Source of the DNA: Rostrohypoxylon terebratum
Taxonomy: Eukaryota; Ascomycota; Sordariomycetes; Xylariales; Hypoxylaceae
Direction of reading: 5' to 3'
DNA length: 64,000 nucleotides
Assembly (NCBI GenBank): GCA_022497145.1
Contig: MU385855.1
Coordinates: 1,116,001-1,180,000 of the forward strand
Shown: positions 58,231 to 64,000 of the stretch, in pieces
Position numbering within the stretch: the first letter of the stretch is position 1
Layout of the letters: each line of letters opens with the position of its first letter
Translations under genes and position numbers: made by a program
Notes under the pieces: generated by a model
What the model was told of the DNA's origin: nothing
What the model saw: the letters and a program-made list of their open reading frames with translations, nothing else
Database searches by the model: none

Positions 58231-59118
58231 ATGATCAGGTCGACACAGATAGCCCGCCTGGGCGACGGTATGTACCACTACAATCATTAAACCATCTCAA
58301 AGCCCATGCTAATAATAATCATGCAGGCTTGATGCTTTGCGCATCGGTAGACGATGAACAAGTATGCACCGAGTGCCCCCTTTTTTTGCAAAGATACCTT
58401 TCTACCAGCAGACCAACCATCCAAGTATTCCAATTCCATACTGACAACGTCACCGGCAGACAGAGTCCTCCCTCAGCGAAGTAAAGTCGCAAACAAAGAT
58501 CATACTCCGCCGACTAAACCGCAACTCCGAACCCCAAGCCAGCATCGAGAGCGGCAACTACACATTACAGTACGCTTCCCCCCCTTTCTCCCCCACCTCC
58601 CACGGAAATCTATTCACGACATCCACGGATGAAACTAACCCCGACCTCCCAGCTACCTAATCTACCACGACGTAGTCTACATCTGCATAAGCGAGCGGTC
58701 CTACCCGCGCAAGCTGGCCTTCACCTACCTCTCCGACCTCTCCCTCGAGTTCTCCCAATCCTACGCCTCCCAGCTGTCCTCCCCGTCGCTGCGCCCCTAC
58801 GCCTTCATGGAGTTCGACACCTTCATCGGCCGCACCAAGGCGCTGTACGCCGACGCCCGCGCCGCCCAGAACCTCGACCGCCTCAACGACGAGCTGCGCG
58901 ACGTCACCAAGGTCATGACCAAGAACATCGAGGACCTGCTATACCGCGGCGACAGCCTGGACAAGATGGGCGAGATGAGCTCGCGGCTGCGCGACGATAG
59001 TAGGAAGTACCGGAAGGCGGCCGTCAAGATCAATTGGGATTTGCTAGTCAAGCAGTACGCGCCGATCGGCGTGTTTGCCTTGATCGTCTTGGTGTTTATT
59101 TGGTTGCGGTTCTTTTGA
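58231..59118 (+). CDS. SEC22: ER-Golgi R-SNARE Sec22
   Basis: Tail-anchored R-SNARE of ER-Golgi transport. Four exons: 58231-58267, 58327-58361, 58460-58569 and 58653-59118, giving 215 residues, the normal length. A longin domain covers residues 1 to about 125 (IARLGDGLMLCAS; YICISERSYPRKLAF). The SNARE motif follows with the zero-layer arginine Arg159 in LLYRGDSLDKM. The C-terminal anchor is residues 196-214 (YAPIGVFALIVLVFIW), followed by only a few residues. The first two exons are tiny (37 and 35 nt). Exon 4 is strikingly GC-rich at third positions through about 59000, in contrast to exon 3 and the surroundings. Confidence 0.95.
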
Positions 59119-59712
59119 TCTGGCGTTGGGGTGGTGTGGGTTTGCTCTCTACTCTTGGACAGAGTTGGCGGCGGCGATGATAAGAGAGGGGCAATGGGGG
59201 AATCGACGGGTTACGCGTCGAGAGGGTGAGCGGCGAGCTCATGGATGTACAGATGTTTTACCCATTGACATGAATATACCTAATCACATGGAAAAGAATG
59301 ATGTCGAATTTGAGGTGTGTATTTTGAACTGGCATACAAGCAATTGCGGAAACGCGAATCCAAGGCTCCCATACATGAGAGAATCGAGGATCTATTCGAG
59401 CTCCTATGCTCCGATCGATACATGATTAAACGGAATTTGTCGAAGAGCACATGCATATGCATACGCAAATGTGCCTAGTTAGATAACATAACGAGACCGC
59501 TCTCGGTTCTCGACGTTAGGCGCCTGAACGCCCTTGCTTTCTGGTCTATAGCCAACAAACAACAGATAGCCTCCCAAACAGTCAATCTACGACCTTTTCT
59601 CTAAACGCCGTGGCATGATAAACAGTACGCAGCCCGAATTGTCTTTTTTCTTTCCGGCTCTCCTTTTCCTTACCCCATTAGCTCTTCGTTTCTCGGTATC
59701 CCCTTCCTCCAT
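59119..59712. other. Convergent 3' spacer
   Basis: 594 bp between SEC22 (+) and the zinc-finger-like gene (-). No gene, RNA or repeat recognised. Confidence 0.5.
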
Positions 59713-60967
59713 TCACATAACCACACAGCTCGACGAATCTGGAACCATAGAGGCATGACTCCACTCGAGATGTTCTTGGAACGCCTTCACAGTCTCAAGC
59801 CCGCGGTCATCTTGCATATATCGTACCCGGTCCATATCGTCGTCTCCTTGTTCTTCGTAGTAGTACTCGTCGCACTGCGGGCATAAAATCCGGCATTGAA
59901 ACTCGCCTATTTCGGGTGGAAGGTGGTTCGCGATAGCTACTGGTGCGAACACAACAGTCTTAGCCTCGCCGGTCGACATAGTTATCCCGCGAGCTTGCCA
60001 GTTTGCGCTAGCAGGTGTAGGTTCGTCGGTTTCTCCGTTAGGGCCAATCGTATTCCCGTGGTTACTCTGTGTCGAGGATGGGGTCGGCGTCGTGGCCAAC
60101 GCGGAATTTGGTATATCTAAGCGTAGGTTATGCGTGGGCAGTGTTTGCGTCTGCACGGGTGGTTGTGATAGCCGTGTTGTCGGCACCGCGCGCATATCTT
60201 CCCACACTAGAAATCCATCACAGAAATCGCATACGAATGCAACGTCGCGTTCCGCAAATCTTTCAAATCTGCCTGTCTGAGCACATACCTCCCTCTCTTC
60301 CTCCACTCTTACGTCCTTGCGGGCCTGGACACGGTATACTTGTAGCGCACCTAGACATCGTGTTCTCTCGCTGCCGGTGGTGGAGTGGACTTGTTGTGCT
60401 GCGTGTATTCGGCGAGCGGCGCGGCATTGAGCCCTGTGTAGATCACGGCGTAGTTCGAGGGTCTCGGGAGCCCAGGAGGGGTCGATGGCAGCACCACTGC
60501 GGACCCAATCTTTGAATGTTTGTGTGTGTAGCTCGAAGCGCGTGCAGAGGACTCGGAGGTCTTCGAGGGACTCGTCTGTTACGGTTCGTAAAGAGAAGAT
60601 ATTAGGATTGGACTTATTGGTCAACTTCTCTATCAGGGTGGCGGACGAGGGTAGAGAATAGGCTATCTCGGCTATCTCGAGCTGAGAAGCAACGGTGGAC
60701 GGGTGCAGGGAAACGAGAGGGGGATCATTAGGACATTAGGAGGGGCATACTTATGCGATCGTTTTCATAATAAAAGCGGCCATTGACCAACGCAGGCAAT
60801 TCCTGAAAGTCCTTCTTGGCCTCATCCAGCGTCTCCTCTAATAATCGTAGCTGCTCAAATTCATCGGACCCCCATGCCCGCTTGTCAGCGAACATCAAGA
60901 TGCGCAGGCCATCATTAAGCGAATTTGCGATGATGGCCAACAGCGAGCCGACGGTCTCGTGGCTCAT
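59713..60967 (-). CDS. Hypothetical protein with zinc-finger-like motifs
   Basis: Two exons: 60751-60967 and 59713 to about 60671, giving about 391 residues; the exact acceptor is uncertain because two in-phase AG sites (ending 60672 and 60663) both work. I do not recognise the family. The N-terminus is helical and acidic (SLLAIIANSLNDGLRILMF; LEETLDEAKKDFQEL). The middle is Arg/Glu-rich with many His and Cys. A Cys-x2-Cys pair (VCDFCDGF) lies near the middle, and a C-terminal unit CPQC..FQEHLEWSH has the spacing of a C2H2-like zinc finger. Between them is a Thr/Pro/Ser linker. A nuclear or nucleic-acid role is possible but only inferred. A start upstream of 60967 is not indicated. Confidence 0.65.
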
Positions 60968-62209
60968 ATCCTATTTCGCTTTATCCTCTTTCCCCTCGAG
61001 TCGATGTTCGATGAGAGTGAGTTGGTATATAATATAATAGCGAGGAATGGTAAATGGCAAATAGGAAATAGGGGCAATCGGTCGCACGTGCATAAAATGT
61101 GTATTCGTAATTGCGTTCGTCGTCGTGCTTGCATCACCACCACCTCCTCCCCCTACTCCTCTGACGCGACGAGTGGGTAGAAGAGAAAGTGGGAAAGTGG
61201 GAAGGTTCCGGAAAAGAAAAGGTGCTGCTAGGTACTAGGTAATTAAGATAACTAACTAGAAATCCTTCGCGATTGAAAGGTTGTTCCCGAGTTTACCTCT
61301 TGCAGGAGCGTGTTGCAGAAAGTAGAAACTTAATACGTAAGTGTCGTCAAGCTAAGCTCCAGTTAGTAGGACCCTCTTGCCCTGTCTGCCTTGCTATGCT
61401 AGACTAGATGTTTCCAAGTTTATGCCGATGACCTAGTACTGATGAAGCATAGGCATGGGTTTGGGTTTGGGTTTACGCAGGTAGGTAGGTTTGGGCATGT
61501 GATAAGATATCGGTTATCAATCGAACACCCGTACCGGGGACAGATTCGATAGATAACTTTGAAGGTTAATAGAGAAAGCACATGTCATGATATATAATAG
61601 AAAGAACAAGCATGTGGTTTTATTACTCCAAATCCTTAAAGACCATCACCAACCTTTCTTTTTATAGCGATCAGGGCGAATAATCATGAATGAAATGCCT
61701 AGCTGCAAGAATTGGAAGAAATGCCTTGTCACCCAAATTTTACGACGTGTACGACAGGTATGGAGCAAGAGATTGAAAGACCTACATATCTCATACATAT
61801 CGTCGGTAATTATTCCACCTTAGCGTAGGAGTGAGCTGGGGTGTCAAGCAAATCGGTAGCTACTTAGGGCTGAAATATGTACATAGTATGCCGGCTGACG
61901 GTTGACCGGATGGGTAAGTGGTTCACTTCGGTTCTAGGCCAGCGGTGATTGGAGCCCATACGATTTCAAGCTGGCTCTCAACCCATTTAAATCTTTTCAA
62001 TCCTTTTCAACCCTTGCATAGTACGGTATAAAAATATTGAAGATGGCATCTATAACATTGGTGTCGTAGACCGAACTCTCTGTATTAATCAATCATATCT
62101 ACCTATGATACAACACTCTTCAGTGGAGGTTCGAGGACCCGAGTGCATAGGACCATAGGTACTACCTACTAGGTAGTATGCAACCACCTCTCACTATCTA
62201 ATCGTTCAC
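60968..62209. other. Intergenic: zinc-finger gene promoter and CLPTM1 3' flank
   Basis: 1.2 kb without a supported gene. It has GGTTTG hexamers near 61450-61475, AGGTAGG words near 61480-61490, and a palindromic TACTACCTACTAGGTAGTA (62159-62177) just past the CLPTM1-family stop. Confidence 0.5.
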
Positions 62210-64000
62210 CTACTTTCTCTTCTTCGCAGCACCCGTGTCGGCGCCACTAGACTTCGCAGCCCCTTCAACCTTTTCAGTGACGGATTCAGCATCCAGCACA
62301 GGCTTGGGCTCTGACTTAGTCTCCTCAGGCTCGTCATCACCGCCTTGACCAAACTCATTGACACGAGTGTAGTCAATCCTGTATGCCCAACGTTGGTACA
62401 GATAGATGAAAAAGATGATGTCATCTCGGAATGTGGCTAAACGGTACAACAATGGCATCTTTATGGTGAAGGCGAAAAGGTCGTCGATGAATGTGTTTAA
62501 GAATTTGTACATCATCGCCTTTGCAGGCATATGGGCCACACTCTTGAGGCGATAGTTGATGTAGAGGGAAGGTACCATCATCAAGAAGCCGTAGGCATAA
62601 ACTGATCCCACGAGAGTGGTGAGCGTATACGAGTACCAGGACTTGTGCGATTCGTAGACCAAAGACCAGATGGCGTATGCGATGATTAGGGGGACACCAG
62701 CAATGTACATGTATTTGAACGCAATCTCGTCGTATTCCTTGGTCTTCTCCTCGGTCTCGCTAAGTTTGTACTTATCTTCGAACGCCACCCGATAAGGTAT
62801 GAGGGATCCTGGTGGTGCAGGCCGCAGTCTGACATTGACTATGGTCGTAATCTTCCAAAATTCGATGAGGATGCCGATACCTTGAGAACCAAGGATCATC
62901 CAACTCGTGTTTTGAGAGTTATCAATCAAGTAAAGGAAGATAACGGTTTGCATGAAGACGTTTGCTAGGATCGAACGCACCGAAATGCCAACATTGTCCT
63001 TCTTCTTGCGGTAATGGGCGATATCGGATCCAAACGCGAGCATCTCGAGGACAAGATGCGCAATGCTCACTGCGGCTGTTACGCCGAGGAGGTAGGGGTT
63101 AGTATCTAGAAACATCTCTTTAACCATCTCAATCTCACTTCCGTCACCGCCACCTGGGATGGGGCCACCATAAGCGGCCTGGAGCGCTTGTTGCTTAGAG
63201 TTGAAATCGACAGAAGCCAGGATGTTGAACTTCCAGTTCTTCATGTTGCTTAAGTCGAGACGTAGCGGAAGGGTCTTAACCGTTTCATTAAGCAAGGTCA
63301 TATGACTCTTCATTTGCCAAAACGTGTTGACGTATAGGACCGGATCTACAAGAAGCATTAGCCCTTTCTGCAAAATGAATAAGTATTCAAGTGGGAACGA
63401 GACAACGTACAATACCAAGAGTTTTGACCGGATCCATCACGAGCACCTGTAGTCTATTGGAATGTCAGTACCGTTTGCTATGTTGGATACAACGAATATA
63501 GAACCCTACCTCTGGATGAATGAACTGTCGAATGGCTGGATGCGACTGAGGGTAGTTGATAATACCCGTATCAGGAACAAAAGCCAGACTAGTGTTTGGG
63601 TGATAGTAATTTGCAATGATCGGGCCAGTGATCTCTTCAGGTTCTTCCTCTTCTACCTCAGGTCTATCCTCTAAGAGATTGCGAGTTTTCGCCTCCTTCT
63701 TTTTAGGGATATATTGAGTCAAGGGATACACAAAATGGAAGGCTGAGGCGGGATCATATCCTGGTTCTTTAGGGTCGAGATTTGAGCCTGCTAATCCAAC
63801 ATAAAAATGACCCCAGAGTGTTCCATTCTTTTGGACAGATGACGGCACGGTGAAAGTAGTCTCGGCGACCCGAGTATCAGTCGAGTTGCCTAACTTGAAG
63901 CTCTTCTCTTTGAGGGCCACAAACTCCTCCGGCACACTAGAAATCTTAACGGGGACGAAGGACGACGAGAGTGTAACAACAATATCGAGAGAGCTATCGG
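62210..64000 (-). CDS. CLPTM1-family membrane protein (5' part beyond window)
   Basis: Partial gene, cut at the right edge; three exons are visible: 63510-64000, 63411-63446 and 62210-63367. The visible protein begins in a luminal domain (VALKEKSFKLGN, LWGHFYVGLAG) with N-glycosylation sites. It then has VLYVNTFWQMKSHM, LPLRLDLSNMKNWKF and several membrane segments including IAYAIWSLVYESHKSWYSY and the YQRWAYRIDYTRVNEFGQ block. These are signatures of the CLPTM1/CLPTM1L family; human CLPTM1 and CLPTM1L act in ER trafficking and lipid scrambling. The C-terminus is acidic then ends AAKKRK, a KKxx-type ER-retrieval signal. The middle exon is only 12 codons; the intron after it is 43 nt (GTACGT..TGCAG) and is required by the frame change. 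Confidence 0.9.

Noticed and set aside
58629..59000. Plus-strand open frame over SEC22 exon 4 in another frame
   Set aside because: An Arg/Pro-rich shadow of the GC-rich SEC22 exon.

Overview
The window is nuclear chromosomal DNA of a filamentous ascomycete (Pezizomycotina, probably Sordariomycetes). Genes are spaced 0.2-2.7 kb apart on both strands, are not in operons, and carry short introns (about 43-80 nt) with GT..AG ends and CTAAC/CTGAC-like branch sites. The encoded set is a conserved ascomycete core: exocyst, TRAPPII, SNARE, dynamin, GID complex, Spt4 and RNase P. The class-level call is an inference from gene content and intron style. No species, rRNA, tRNA, transposon, CRISPR array or virus is evident.

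Layout. 1-10 kb: SEC8 exocyst subunit (-), secreted histidine-type acid phosphatase (-), a divergently transcribed acyl-thioesterase-like protein without its catalytic serine (+), and an AVT-type vacuolar amino-acid transporter (-). 12-20 kb: a vacuolar-type cation-chloride cotransporter (VHC1-like, +) head-to-head with the AVT gene, and a long disordered protein with a cysteine cluster (+). 20-27 kb: SPT4 (-), POP8 (+), PPT1 phosphatase (-), YIH1/IMPACT (+) and an alpha-methylacyl-CoA racemase-like protein (+). 27-30 kb has no gene I can support. 30-41 kb, all minus strand: VPS1 dynamin, GID7/WDR26 and acetoacetyl-CoA synthetase. 42-50 kb: a DUF2264 protein (+), SER1 phosphoserine aminotransferase (-) and a divergent SDR-like protein (+). 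50-64 kb: TRS120 (+), an Asx/DEUBAD-domain protein (-), SEC22 (+), a zinc-finger-like protein (-), and a CLPTM1-family membrane protein (-) cut by the right edge.

Gene models were assembled by joining open frames across splice sites read by eye. Every join was checked for phase, and the exon lengths of each complete gene sum to a multiple of three. Several genes act in membrane traffic (SEC8, VPS1, TRS120, SEC22, CLPTM1-like) or at the vacuole (AVT-like, VHC1-like), but these are mostly housekeeping genes and I see no dedicated gene cluster.

The most unusual observations are: (1) SPT4 ends at a TAG followed in the same frame by 90 further open codons with a protein-like composition; (2) intergenic DNA carries a dispersed family of palindromic ACCTAGGT / TACCTAGGTA words, which I did not find in the exons read; (3) many short tandem arrays have a 7-bp period and several lie just upstream of start codons; (4) three enzyme-fold proteins have altered catalytic signatures (hydrolase Ser to Gly, acid phosphatase HD to ND, SDR YxxxK to YxxxT); (5) two introns use GC donors.
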